Below, piece by piece: positions 1 through 9,323 of a DNA stretch of 64,000 bases. Position 1 is the stretch's first letter. Each line of letters begins with the position of its first letter. The notes beneath the pieces are model-generated. The model had not been told where the DNA came from and did no database searches. It was given only the letters and a program-made list of their open reading frames with translations. Position numbers and translations under genes: made by a program. This DNA comes from Galbibacter orientalis DSM 19592 (GTDB lineage Bacteria > Bacteroidota > Bacteroidia > Flavobacteriales > Flavobacteriaceae), in NCBI RefSeq assembly GCF_000260115.1, contig NZ_JH651380.1:310001-374000 (forward strand). The letters are read 5' to 3'.

Positions 1-2
1 TT

Positions 3-545
3 AGTACGGTTACTATAGACGATTATCAAGCGGGTTACAATGCTACTAAACATCTTATAGAGCAGGGGTGTAGTAAAATAGCACACCTTTCTGGAGACTG
101 GGCTTTAGAGATTTATAAAAATAGATATAAAGGATATAAACAGGCATTGCTGGATAACGGAATAACATTTAATAAAGATTATGTTATTAAAACGAAGAGT
201 GATATTAAAGCGGGTCATAAATCGGTTGAGAAATTGATGACTTTAGAAACTCCCCCTGATGCAATATTTTCCTCAAGTGATTATGTGGCACTTGGCGCAA
301 TTCAGCAATTAAAAAAAATGGGAGTTAAAATCCCAGACGATTTTTGTGTGATAGGTTTTAGTAATGAGCCTTTTACTAAGTTTATGGAGCTTTCTATGAG
401 TACTGTAGACCAATTACCGGTTGAAATGGGGAAAATGTCGGCAAAGGTATTTTTAGAGCAGGTAAAAGAATCGAATGTTAAAATTGAAAAGAAGGTAGTT
501 TTAGCTCCCAATTTAAAAATTAGAGCTACTTCTACAAAAAAATAA
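3..545 (+). CDS. LacI-family transcriptional regulator, C-terminal part (gene starts upstream of window)
   Basis: Frame open from position 3 (STVTIDDYQAGYNATKHLIEQGCSKIAHLSGD...), periplasmic-binding-like effector domain typical of LacI/GalR, ending KIRATSTKK*. Confidence 0.85.
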   Translation, partial: STVTIDDYQAGYNATKHLIEQGCSKIAHLSGDWALEIYKNRYKGYKQALLDNGITFNKDYVIKTKSDIKAGHKSVEKLMTLETPPDAIFSSSDYVALGAIQQLKKMGVKIPDDFCVIGFSNEPFTKFMELSMSTVDQLPVEMGKMSAKVFLEQVKESNVKIEKKVVLAPNLKIRATSTKK

Positions 546-841
546 TATTTTATTTACTCAACGAGATTATAATAAACTTAAGTTTATCTTGAATATACTG
601 AAGATAGGTTTCGACCTATTTTTAGTTTTCTAATGTTTCATGGTTGTTATCTAAACCATTCTAGGGGGTAGAGCTATTTCTAACAGATTTAATGTAGGTT
701 TACCACTAAATTCACAAATATATTTTTATTTCCTACGTTTAATAACAATCTCCTGAAGGGAGGGGAAGTATCATATATCCGTGAATTTGTGGCTAAAATT
801 TAAAAAATCTTAAAACAAAGAATGTTAGAATATTACTGTAA

Positions 842-2464
842 TTAAAGAGAAACACCTCGTTTCCAAGGAATAAAATCGTTTTGATTTAATTCCATAGCTT
901 TGGTTTTCTTCCCACTAGCAATGTCTACAATATATTCCATTAGAACATCGGCCATTTCTTCAATTGATTTTTCTCCGCGGATAATTGCACCTGTATCAAT
1001 ATCAATAATATCTGGCATTTTTAGAGCTAGTTCACTATTTGAAGCTACTTTAATAACTGGGGTAATAGGATTTCCAGTTGGAGTACCTAAACCAGTAGTG
1101 AACAATATAATATTGGCACCAGAACCAGCCATTGCAGTGGTACTTTCCACGTCGTTTCCGGGAGTACATAAAAGATTGAGCCCCGATTTAGTTACATATT
1201 CCCCGTAATCTAAAATTTCTACTATAGGGGATGTGCCTCCTTTTTTTGCTGCCCCAGCAGATTTCATTGCATCGGTAATAAGTCCGTCTTTAATATTTCC
1301 AGGAGAAGGATTCATATCAAATCCTGAGCCTGCATCTACTACAGATTTTTCAAAATCTTGCATTAATTGAAGAAATCTACTACTTTGCTTTTCGTCTACA
1401 CAACGGTTAACAAGTTCTTGCTCTACCCCACATAACTCGGGGAATTCAGAAAGGATTGCTGTCCCTTTTAATGCAGTAATAATATCTGAAACTTGTCCTA
1501 AAGTAGGGTTGGCAGAAATTCCTGAAAATCCATCGGAACCTCCACATTCTAATCCAATTTTTAATTTTGAAAGTGGTGCAGGCTTTCTTTTTATTTGGTT
1601 TGCCTTTTTTATTTCAGCAAAAGAGTCCTTAATAATTGTATTAAGCATTTCTTCAACCGTACCCATTTTCTGCTGCTCGTAGATTAAAACAGGCTTATTT
1701 AGGTTAGGAGCTACTTTATTTAAAGCGTCTTTTAAAATTTGGATTTGTAGATTCTGACACCCTAAACTCAAGACAGTTGCTCCAGCAACATTGGGGTTAT
1801 TTACGTAACCAGCCAAAAGTTGTGATAAACTTTCTGAATCTTGACGAATCCCTCCACAGCCTCCTTGATGGGTTATAAATTTTACATCGATATTATCAAA
1901 AACAGGAACTGTATCTCCAGTAATATCTGAATTGTCGGTTGTTCCATCCCGATTAACAAGAGATCTTAATAATAAACGATGTTTGTTTACATCTTCATTT
2001 AAAAGTTCCTTTTCGAAAACTTCTTTTAGAACTTCAATATTTCTGTTTTCACAGAATACAAGTGGAAAAAATAACCAAACATTACGGGTTCCTATTTGTC
2101 CATCTTCTCTGTGGTAGCCATTAAAAGTTCTGTCTTTCCATTTAGTTACATCTGGAATATTCCAGTTTACAGTTTCTGTTTTACCAGTAACTTTTTCTGT
2201 TTTATGTTTTACATTTTCTGTTGTAATAACAGCGCCTTTTTCAATTGTTTCGCTTGCGCTTCCTACAAGAACTCCATACATATAGATTTTTTCGTCTTTA
2301 TGTAGTGTTGTAAGTGCAATTTTATGTTTGGCTTTTACATCCGTAGTTAAAACAATATCTTCCCCTTCAAATGAAACGGTAGTATTACTTTTTAAATTTT
2401 TTAAAGCAACCGCAACATTATCTTCAGGATGTACTTTTATTAATTCTTTTTCCATAATAAACAA
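842..2464 (-). CDS. uxaA: Altronate dehydratase (UxaA family, SAF + catalytic domain)
   Basis: 540 aa; GYHREDGQIGTRNVWLFFPLVFCENRN, THQGGCGGIRQD, LECGGSDGFSGISANPTLG motifs; next to UxaB. Confidence 0.92.
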   Translation of the reverse strand: MFIMEKELIKVHPEDNVAVALKNLKSNTTVSFEGEDIVLTTDVKAKHKIALTTLHKDEKIYMYGVLVGSASETIEKGAVITTENVKHKTEKVTGKTETVNWNIPDVTKWKDRTFNGYHREDGQIGTRNVWLFFPLVFCENRNIEVLKEVFEKELLNEDVNKHRLLLRSLVNRDGTTDNSDITGDTVPVFDNIDVKFITHQGGCGGIRQDSESLSQLLAGYVNNPNVAGATVLSLGCQNLQIQILKDALNKVAPNLNKPVLIYEQQKMGTVEEMLNTIIKDSFAEIKKANQIKRKPAPLSKLKIGLECGGSDGFSGISANPTLGQVSDIITALKGTAILSEFPELCGVEQELVNRCVDEKQSSRFLQLMQDFEKSVVDAGSGFDMNPSPGNIKDGLITDAMKSAGAAKKGGTSPIVEILDYGEYVTKSGLNLLCTPGNDVESTTAMAGSGANIILFTTGLGTPTGNPITPVIKVASNSELALKMPDIIDIDTGAIIRGEKSIEEMADVLMEYIVDIASGKKTKAMELNQNDFIPWKRGVSL

Positions 2465-2490
2465 TTTAGTATTTTAAACCGAAATTGGTT

Positions 2491-3936
2491 TTAAATTTCA
2501 GCTTTAAAATTTTTGAATCCTTGTTCTACACCATTCGTATCAATTTTTTCTAAAGCAAGAGTAATAGCTGTTGTTAGTCCTTCTATTTGGGTAAGGTCTT
2601 CGTCCCAAAAGGATGCATTGGAAAGAATTGTACTTGCTGTTTCAGCATAATCGTTCAATTCCCATGCTTTTTTAAATGTAGCAACAATAGCTTCGTCATC
2701 TTGAACAGGTAACGAAACTCCGTTCCAACTCCCTTTATAAAACCGTATTAAACAAGCAAAAGCATAAGTTAAATGTAGCGGTAATGTCTTATTTCCTTTT
2801 TGGTATTCTAATAAACTAGGCAGCACTCGAACTTTAAATTTAGAAACAGAATTTAAAGCAATACTAGAGAGTTGATGTTTTATAAACGGATTTCTAAACC
2901 TATCAAAAACTTCATTTGCAAAAGTTTCTAATTCTTGTTTGTCGAGTTCTAGCGTTTGAATAATTTCGTTAAAAACAGTGTCTTTAACAAAGTTTCCTGT
3001 AAAATCTGTATCAATAGTTTCTTTTACCGTTTCATTTCCGTAGAGAAGAGAAAATGGAACCATAACCGTATGTGCACCATTTAAAATTCTAACTTTACGT
3101 GTACGATAAGGTTGCATATCTTTAACCACTAAAACATTCAAATCTGTTTTATCAAATGGAAGTTTTGCTCTCAACTCATCATTCCCTTCTATAACCCATA
3201 AAAAGAATTTTTCTGCGGTAACAATGAGGTTGTCTTTGTAAGATAGCTGTTGGTTATAATCTTCAATTTCATCTTTTGGATAACCAGGAACGATACGGTC
3301 TACCAAGGTGTTATGGAAACTATTACTGTTTAATAACCAGTCTTTAAAGCCGTCTTCAAGTTTCCAATCACCACAATACTTTAAGATGATTTTCTTTAAA
3401 TTATCTGCGTTGTAATTAATCAATTCACATGGAATGATTGTTAATCCTTTATCAGAAGCACCATTAAAATGCTTATATCTTTCATATAAAAGAATGGTTA
3501 ATTTAGCAGGAAATGAGGAGGGAGGCTGCATATTTGGCGTGTCAGTCTCGTTGTAAGAAATTCCAGCTTCTGTAGTATTAGAGATAATAAAAGAGAGTTC
3601 TTCTTCTTTGGCCAATGCTTTGTATTGGTCATAATCAGAATAAGGATTAATTCCTTTTACAATACTGCTAATAAGTTCTTTTTCTTGTATTTCTTCGCCT
3701 TTATATATTCCTTTCATGAATAATGTATAAAGACCATCTTGATCATTTAAAAGTGAGATTAAACCTCTGTCTATAGGTTGTACAACAGCTACTCCCGCAT
3801 TAAAATTGGCCGAGTTATTAAGCGCTTGGATTGCATAATCTACAAAAGCTCTTAAAAAGTTTCCCTCTCCAAATTGTATAATTTTTATAGGGGGAGTATC
3901 TTTCAAATTTGTATTTTCTCTGTTTAGATTTTTCAT
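2491..3936 (-). CDS. uxaB: Tagaturonate reductase / altronate oxidoreductase (mannitol dehydrogenase family)
   Basis: 481 aa; IIQFGEGNFLRAFVDYAIQ N-terminus, RKVRILNGAHT motif; directly upstream of uxaA. Confidence 0.9.
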   Translation of the reverse strand: MKNLNRENTNLKDTPPIKIIQFGEGNFLRAFVDYAIQALNNSANFNAGVAVVQPIDRGLISLLNDQDGLYTLFMKGIYKGEEIQEKELISSIVKGINPYSDYDQYKALAKEEELSFIISNTTEAGISYNETDTPNMQPPSSFPAKLTILLYERYKHFNGASDKGLTIIPCELINYNADNLKKIILKYCGDWKLEDGFKDWLLNSNSFHNTLVDRIVPGYPKDEIEDYNQQLSYKDNLIVTAEKFFLWVIEGNDELRAKLPFDKTDLNVLVVKDMQPYRTRKVRILNGAHTVMVPFSLLYGNETVKETIDTDFTGNFVKDTVFNEIIQTLELDKQELETFANEVFDRFRNPFIKHQLSSIALNSVSKFKVRVLPSLLEYQKGNKTLPLHLTYAFACLIRFYKGSWNGVSLPVQDDEAIVATFKKAWELNDYAETASTILSNASFWDEDLTQIEGLTTAITLALEKIDTNGVEQGFKNFKAEI

Positions 3937-4000
3937 TTTTTATTGTGTTTTCTTAACGGATTTAGCATACGTTCTTCTTTTGTTCTAAAATCTTAAACCT

Positions 4001-4103
4001 TTAATCCCTCATAGTGGGTCTGATTCCCGACCCTCTGCGTCGAAATTAATTAAATTTGTTTCCTTTGAATACCTTGTGGGCTTGCCCGGAGGTAGTTGAT
4101 TTT
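4001..4103 (+). repeat. Dispersed intergenic repeat, copy 1
   Basis: aatccctcatagtgggtctgattcccgaccctctgcgtcgaaat...ttcctttgaataccttgtgggcttgcccggaggtagttgattt. Confidence 0.8.
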
Positions 4104-4122
4104 AAACAACACTGAAACAAAG

Positions 4123-4134
4123 GTAATCGATTAC
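4123..4134. promoter_or_regulatory. LacI-type operator candidate upstream of uxaBA
   Basis: Perfect CG-centred palindrome GTAATCGATTAC; related TTTGTGTAATCGATTGCACAAA upstream of uxaC. Confidence 0.6.
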
Positions 4135-4230
4135 ATTCGATTTTAAAAAAAAGGTAAGAACCTTATTTTTTTATTTTCAAAGTTTTTATATAAGAGTTTT
4201 TTTAAAAGTACCTAAACTGTAAGTGTTGTT

Positions 4231-4279
4231 CTGAGCTTGTCGAAGTTTCTAACATTAAGAGAAACTTCGACAAGCTCAG
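4231..4279. repeat. Perfect 20-bp-stem hairpin with neighbouring gacaagctcagtttgac repeats
   Basis: CTGAGCTTGTCGAAGTTTCT-aacattaag-AGAAACTTCGACAAGCTCAG; further partial copies to about 4340. Confidence 0.9.
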
Positions 4280-4396
4280 TTTGACAACTATTTTGACAAG
4301 CTCAGTTTGACACTACTTTGACAAGCTCTGTTTTGACAACTATAAATTACTTTTTAGATAGCTATAAAAAAACTATATAAATTTCAAGAGTATATA

Positions 4397-5692
4397 TTAA
4401 AACCCAAACAAACTAGGTAACCACAATGTAAGTTGTGGAAAATATGTCACCAAAAATAAGGCGAATATCATAGCTAGAAATAGAGGGATTAATGGTTTTA
4501 TTACTTTTTGAATACTCGTTTTGGCTACTCCAACTCCTACAAAGAGGACTGAGCCAACGGGTGGGGTACAAAGTCCAATACATAAATTAAGAACCATAAT
4601 AATTCCGAATTGAACTGGATCCATTCCAAGCTTAGTTACTACAGGTAAAAAGATAGGCGTAAAGATGAGCACTGCTGGCGTCATATCCATAAAGATTCCT
4701 ACAAAAAGTAAGAGTAGATTTATAATTAATAAGATAACAATAGGATTGTCGCTTAATCCTAAAAGCAAGCTACTTATATTTTGAGGAATATTCTCATAAG
4801 ACATTACCCAAGACATACTCATAGAAGCGCCAATTAAAAGCATTACAATAGCTGTGGTTGAAGCAGAATTAAGCAATACTTCGGGGAGGTTTTTAAAGGA
4901 AATCTCTCTGTATATAAATCCTAGAATAAGGGTGTATAAAACAGCAATTGCAGAAGCTTCTGTAGCTGTAAAAATTCCAATTACAATACCTCCAATAACT
5001 ATAACTAACAAAAGCAAGCTAGGAACAGCATCTATAAAAGTGCTAAAAACTTGTTTTAATGTACTTCTCTTTCCTACATTATATTTTTTCTTTTTTGCCC
5101 AAATAGCGGCTACTATCATTAAGAATAAACCTGTTAAAATACCAGGAATGTATCCTGCTAAAAATAGGGCGGCAATAGAAACTCCACCACTAGCTAGCGA
5201 GTAAACAATAAGCACATTACTTGGAGGGATTATTAGTCCAGTTGTTGCCGAGGTAATATTTACTGCTACTCCAAATTCTTTTGAATAGCCTTCTTTTTCC
5301 ATTTCAGGTCCTAAAATACTTCCCATAGCAGATGCAGATGCCATTGCAGAACCAGCAATAGCTCCCATTAGCATTGCAGCAATTACATTTATTAATGCTA
5401 GTCCGCCAGGAAATGATCCTACCAATGTTTTAGCAAATGCAATGAGTCGATGGGCTATTCCTCCTTTATTCATGAGCTCTCCAGAGAGGACAAAAAACGG
5501 AATGGCAAGGAGAGCAAAGCTATCGAGACCAGTAGCCATTCGTTGCGAAACAGTGGTAAAAGCTGGCATAGCTGGAATGGTTACCAGCATGGTTAATAAG
5601 GATGAAATGGTAATACTCCAAGCAACTGGAGTACCAATTGCTAAAAGGCATATAAAACTTATGACTAATACGAGAACTGGGATATATTCCAT
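4397..5692 (-). CDS. TRAP transporter large permease (DctM family)
   Basis: 431 aa polytopic protein; AIPFFVLSGELMNKGGIAHRLIAFAKTLVGSFPGGLA signature. Confidence 0.93.
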   Translation of the reverse strand: MEYIPVLVLVISFICLLAIGTPVAWSITISSLLTMLVTIPAMPAFTTVSQRMATGLDSFALLAIPFFVLSGELMNKGGIAHRLIAFAKTLVGSFPGGLALINVIAAMLMGAIAGSAMASASAMGSILGPEMEKEGYSKEFGVAVNITSATTGLIIPPSNVLIVYSLASGGVSIAALFLAGYIPGILTGLFLMIVAAIWAKKKKYNVGKRSTLKQVFSTFIDAVPSLLLLVIVIGGIVIGIFTATEASAIAVLYTLILGFIYREISFKNLPEVLLNSASTTAIVMLLIGASMSMSWVMSYENIPQNISSLLLGLSDNPIVILLIINLLLLFVGIFMDMTPAVLIFTPIFLPVVTKLGMDPVQFGIIMVLNLCIGLCTPPVGSVLFVGVGVAKTSIQKVIKPLIPLFLAMIFALFLVTYFPQLTLWLPSLFGF

Positions 5693-5697
5693 AATAA

Positions 5698-6156
5698 TTA
5701 TTTCTTTAAAATATCTGAGGTTTTGTAATAAATAATAAGCAATCCGCTAATAGGAATAACTAGATATACTGCAAAGAGCGGCATATTTAAAGCAGGAGAA
5801 TGCTGACCCAAAATGTAGCTGATATATACAAGTCGGATACCTCCGATAACAAAAGCTAATAATGAAAATATAATGATGAGTGCATTCACAATTACTGCTA
5901 ATTTCTTTTGAGTTTTTGCGCTAGATTTTGAAGGAAGTACATCAATGGCAACATGCATATTTCTTCCAGATACATAAGCTGCTCCTAAAATACCAACCCA
6001 AATCATTAAGTATCGTGCCAATTCGTCTGTAAAAGAGCTAGGAGTACCAGTAACATAGCGTGTGAAAACTTGCCATAAAACATTAATTACCATCAGGCTC
6101 ATTATAAAAACTAATGCTCTACTTAAAACGAAGTCTACTTTCTTTCTAAAATTCAT
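5698..6156 (-). CDS. TRAP transporter small permease (DctQ family)
   Basis: 152 aa, 4 TM segments, adjacent to DctM and DctP genes. Confidence 0.88.
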   Translation of the reverse strand: MNFRKKVDFVLSRALVFIMSLMVINVLWQVFTRYVTGTPSSFTDELARYLMIWVGILGAAYVSGRNMHVAIDVLPSKSSAKTQKKLAVIVNALIIIFSLLAFVIGGIRLVYISYILGQHSPALNMPLFAVYLVIPISGLLIIYYKTSDILKK

Positions 6157-6157
6157 T

Positions 6158-7138
6158 TTATTTAGTGTTTCTAATTTCTTGGATTAGGGAATACATTTCT
6201 TTATTGCTTTTATATGCGTCATATATACTTTGAACTTCTTCTGCAAATGGCTCTTTATCAGGATAGATTACTTCAACGCCTTCTTTTTGCACAGCTTCCA
6301 AAGCTTCTTTCTCCGACTTAGCCCATAGTTTACGCTGATTTACAACAGATCTATCGGCTGCTTCTTGAAGCCATTCTTGTTCTTGTTCATTCAAACTATT
6401 CCATAAATGGGTTCCTACTACCAAAACATCTGGTAATACAGTATGCTCGTCCAAAGAATAGTATTTACACACTTCGTAATGTTTTGATAAATAGAAGCTT
6501 GGAGGATTGTTTTCTGCTCCATCTACAACGCCTTGTTGTAATGATGTGTATAATTCTCCCCATGAAATTGGAGTAGGTGAGCCTCCTAAACTACGAACCA
6601 TATTCATAGCAGTTGCGCTTTCCATAACTCGAATTTTCATTCCTTCTAAATCTGAAGGAGAATTTACGGGTCTTTCTTTAGTGTAGAAACTACGACTTCC
6701 AGCATCGTAATAACAAAGGCCTTTGAGCCAAAATTGAGTTCCTTCATTAAGGAGCGATTTTCCAATTGGACCATCCAAAACATTGAAAGAATGTTGTTTG
6801 CTTTTAAATAGAAATGGAAGTCCTAAAACCTTCATTTTAGGAGCAAAATTTTCTAAAACTCCAACAGAAACTTTTGTCATATCTAAACTACCAATTTGCA
6901 GAAGTTCTAAACATTCTCGTTCAGAACCTAATTGCTGATTGGGATAAATCTTGATATTCATTTTTCCGCCAGAAATTTCTTCTAAGTCTTTTCCCATTTG
7001 GAGCATCGCTTTGTGTACGGAATGGTTTACATCCAAACCATGCGCTAGCTTAATGGTTTTGTGAGAACTAATTTGATTGCAAGAAATGCAAATCAAAAAA
7101 GTAAGCAGTGTTAGGGAGATTTTTAAGGTAGCTTTCAT
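6158..7138 (-). CDS. TRAP transporter substrate-binding lipoprotein (DctP family)
   Basis: 326 aa; lipoprotein signal (LLTFLICISCNQ), KIRVMESATAMNMVRSLGGSPTPISWGELYTSLQQGVVDGAENNPPSF motif. Confidence 0.93.
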   Translation of the reverse strand: MKATLKISLTLLTFLICISCNQISSHKTIKLAHGLDVNHSVHKAMLQMGKDLEEISGGKMNIKIYPNQQLGSERECLELLQIGSLDMTKVSVGVLENFAPKMKVLGLPFLFKSKQHSFNVLDGPIGKSLLNEGTQFWLKGLCYYDAGSRSFYTKERPVNSPSDLEGMKIRVMESATAMNMVRSLGGSPTPISWGELYTSLQQGVVDGAENNPPSFYLSKHYEVCKYYSLDEHTVLPDVLVVGTHLWNSLNEQEQEWLQEAADRSVVNQRKLWAKSEKEALEAVQKEGVEVIYPDKEPFAEEVQSIYDAYKSNKEMYSLIQEIRNTK

Positions 7139-7157
7139 GTATTATTAATTATATTTT

Positions 7158-7292
7158 AATCCCTCACAGAGGGCTTAATTCTCCGAAGCATGCCCTGAGT
7201 TTGTCGAAGGGCTCTGCATCGAAATGAATTAAGGTTGTTGTGTTTGTATACCTCGAGAACTTGCCTCAAGGGCTTGCCCCGAGGTAGTTTAC
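7158..7292 (+). repeat. Dispersed intergenic repeat, copy 2
   Basis: aatccctcacagagggcttaattctccgaagcatgccctgagtttgtcgaagggctctgcatcgaaatg...cctcaagggcttgccccgaggtagttta. Confidence 0.8.
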
Positions 7293-7366
7293 TAAAGCTC
7301 TTTTTTAAAATATGTTAAGTTTTGGTTGGTTATTCTTAATCCCTTATGGACTTACCAAAAGAGCGT

Positions 7367-8032
7367 TTATTTAAGTTTTTTTATAATTTGTAGGGCATTT
7401 GCTACTGTTTCTTTTAAAAGGTTATAATCTTTATTTGCTATAATTTCCTTTGAAATAAGTTGAGATCCCATTCCTACACAGGTTACGCCTGCTTTAAACC
7501 ACTCACTAAGGTTTTCCTTAGTTGGAGAAACACCACCTGTAGGCATAATGCTTGTCCATGGACAAGGGCCTTTTATTGCTTTAACAAATTTTGGTCCGTA
7601 AATTCCACCAGGGAATAATTTTACTACTTCACAACCAAGTTCTTCTGCTTTTGCAATTTCTGTAAGGGTAGCACAACCTGGCGACCATAATACTTTTCTA
7701 CGATTGCACACAAGGGCAATATCTTCTCTAAGTACCGGGGTTACAATAAATTGAGCGCCCATTTGCATATATAAAGAAGCGGCTGCCGCATCTGTTACAG
7801 AACCTACACCGAGAATTAAATCTGGACATTCTTTAGCACAAAATTTAATTAATTCTGAAAATACTTCATGGGCAAAAGCTCCTCTAGCAGTAAACTCAAA
7901 TAAGCGGGCACCTCCATCATAACAAGCTTTTACAACTTGTTTTACAATAGCTACATCTTCATGATAGAAAAGTGGTACTAAACCAGTTTCTTTCATTTTA
8001 GTTGCCACTTCTATTCTTGTATATGTTTTCAC
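7367..8032 (-). CDS. eda: KDPG / 4-hydroxy-2-oxoglutarate aldolase
   Basis: 221 aa; LGVGSVTDAAAASLYMQMGAQFIVTPVL, KLFPGGIYGPKFVKAIKGPCPWTSIMPTGGV. Confidence 0.93.
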   Translation of the reverse strand: MKTYTRIEVATKMKETGLVPLFYHEDVAIVKQVVKACYDGGARLFEFTARGAFAHEVFSELIKFCAKECPDLILGVGSVTDAAAASLYMQMGAQFIVTPVLREDIALVCNRRKVLWSPGCATLTEIAKAEELGCEVVKLFPGGIYGPKFVKAIKGPCPWTSIMPTGGVSPTKENLSEWFKAGVTCVGMGSQLISKEIIANKDYNLLKETVANALQIIKKLK

Positions 8033-8187
8033 ATGAATAAATTTAAGTTAAACGATTGATTTTTATGTCATTATATAATTAAGTAACAAGTCAATACCCT
8101 TTAAAAGCCTTTGATTTGTTCAGCTCCTTTTGTGGAGGTATTATAAATTCCTCTATGAGGGTTTCATCTGTATATTTTAAAATAAAA

Positions 8188-9198
8188 TTACCTTTTCACT
8201 CTTCCAGAAACATTCCCTCCCATTAAATCTTCTACATCTTCTTTTGAAACCAAGTTTGCATCTCCATAAATAGTATGTTTTAAACAAGAAGCTGCTACTG
8301 CAAAATCTAATGCTTTCTGATCTTCATAATAATTGAGACCATATATCAAAGCTCCCATAAAACTATCTCCAGCACCAATTCTATCAACAATATCGGTAAT
8401 ATTATAAGATTCCGACTCTAAAAGATTTTTTCCATCATATAAAACAGCAGACCATGTGTTGTGCATAGCACTTATATTTTTTCGGTTGGTAATAATTATT
8501 TTTTCTGATGAAGGAAAACGTTCTTTTAGTTTTTCGCAAAGCGATTGTTGGAGCTCTTTTTCTGTAGCCCCCTCTGGATCAATATCAAAATATTGTTTGG
8601 AAGCATAATCTCCTGCTAGAATAACCTGACATTTAGCAACCATTTTTTCCATAACTTCTCCAGGAGTTTTCCCATAATTCCAAAGATTGGCACGGTAGTT
8701 AAAATCTGTAGAAATAGTAAGTCCCATCTCTGAAGCTACTTCAATGGCTTCCATACAAACATCTGCAGCTCCTTGAGATACGCCAGGCGTAATACCAGAC
8801 CAATGAAACCAAGTAGCGTCTTTAAAAGCAGCTTTCCAATCAATCATTCCCTTTTCTATGTGTGCAAAAGAAGAATAAGCGCGGTCGTATATAATTTTAC
8901 TCCCTCGTACAGAGGCTCCTTTTTCTAGAAAATAAAGTCCTAGTCGGTCGCCACCTTTTGCGATAAAATTGGTACCAACATTATATTTACGCATTTGCAT
9001 CAGTGCAGTTTCTGCTATATCGTTTGCGGGGAGACGCGTAATCATTTCAGACTTCATCCCAAAATTAGACAGACCCGTAAGCACATTTAATTCACTTCCG
9101 CCATAATCGGCATTCATTTCTATCGCTTGCGAAAATTTAAGATGATCTTTGGTTGATAATCTTAATAAAACTTCTCCTAAGGCTACTACTTTTTTCAA
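8188..9198 (-). CDS. kdgK: 2-keto-3-deoxygluconate kinase (PfkB family)
   Basis: 336 aa; PfkB signatures (DRIGAGDSFMGALIYG); uronate operon context. Confidence 0.88.
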   Translation of the reverse strand: MKKVVALGEVLLRLSTKDHLKFSQAIEMNADYGGSELNVLTGLSNFGMKSEMITRLPANDIAETALMQMRKYNVGTNFIAKGGDRLGLYFLEKGASVRGSKIIYDRAYSSFAHIEKGMIDWKAAFKDATWFHWSGITPGVSQGAADVCMEAIEVASEMGLTISTDFNYRANLWNYGKTPGEVMEKMVAKCQVILAGDYASKQYFDIDPEGATEKELQQSLCEKLKERFPSSEKIIITNRKNISAMHNTWSAVLYDGKNLLESESYNITDIVDRIGAGDSFMGALIYGLNYYEDQKALDFAVAASCLKHTIYGDANLVSKEDVEDLMGGNVSGRVKR

Positions 9199-9222
9199 TA
9201 TTTAAAGTTTTAGTTTTTTGTT

Positions 9223-9320
9223 TAATCCCTCAAAAAAGGGTTTTTATCTCCAACTCATGTCGAAGTAGGTTAATGTTGTTTCGTTTAAATCCACAGCGGA
9301 CTTTGTAACGAGGTTATTTA
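9223..9320 (+). repeat. Dispersed intergenic repeat, copy 3 (degenerate)
   Basis: taatccctcaaaaaagggtttttatctccaactcatgtcgaagtaggttaa...aacgaggttattta. Confidence 0.6.
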
Positions 9321-9323
9321 TTT

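Noticed and set aside
900-1208. Antisense ORF opposite uxaA (and similar ORFs at 1932, 2096, 4854, 5442, 13033, 14685, 15826, 18122, 20785, 22874, 55476)
   Set aside because: Each is fully contained opposite a well-supported CDS, with no recognisable domain; expected by chance opposite long genes.
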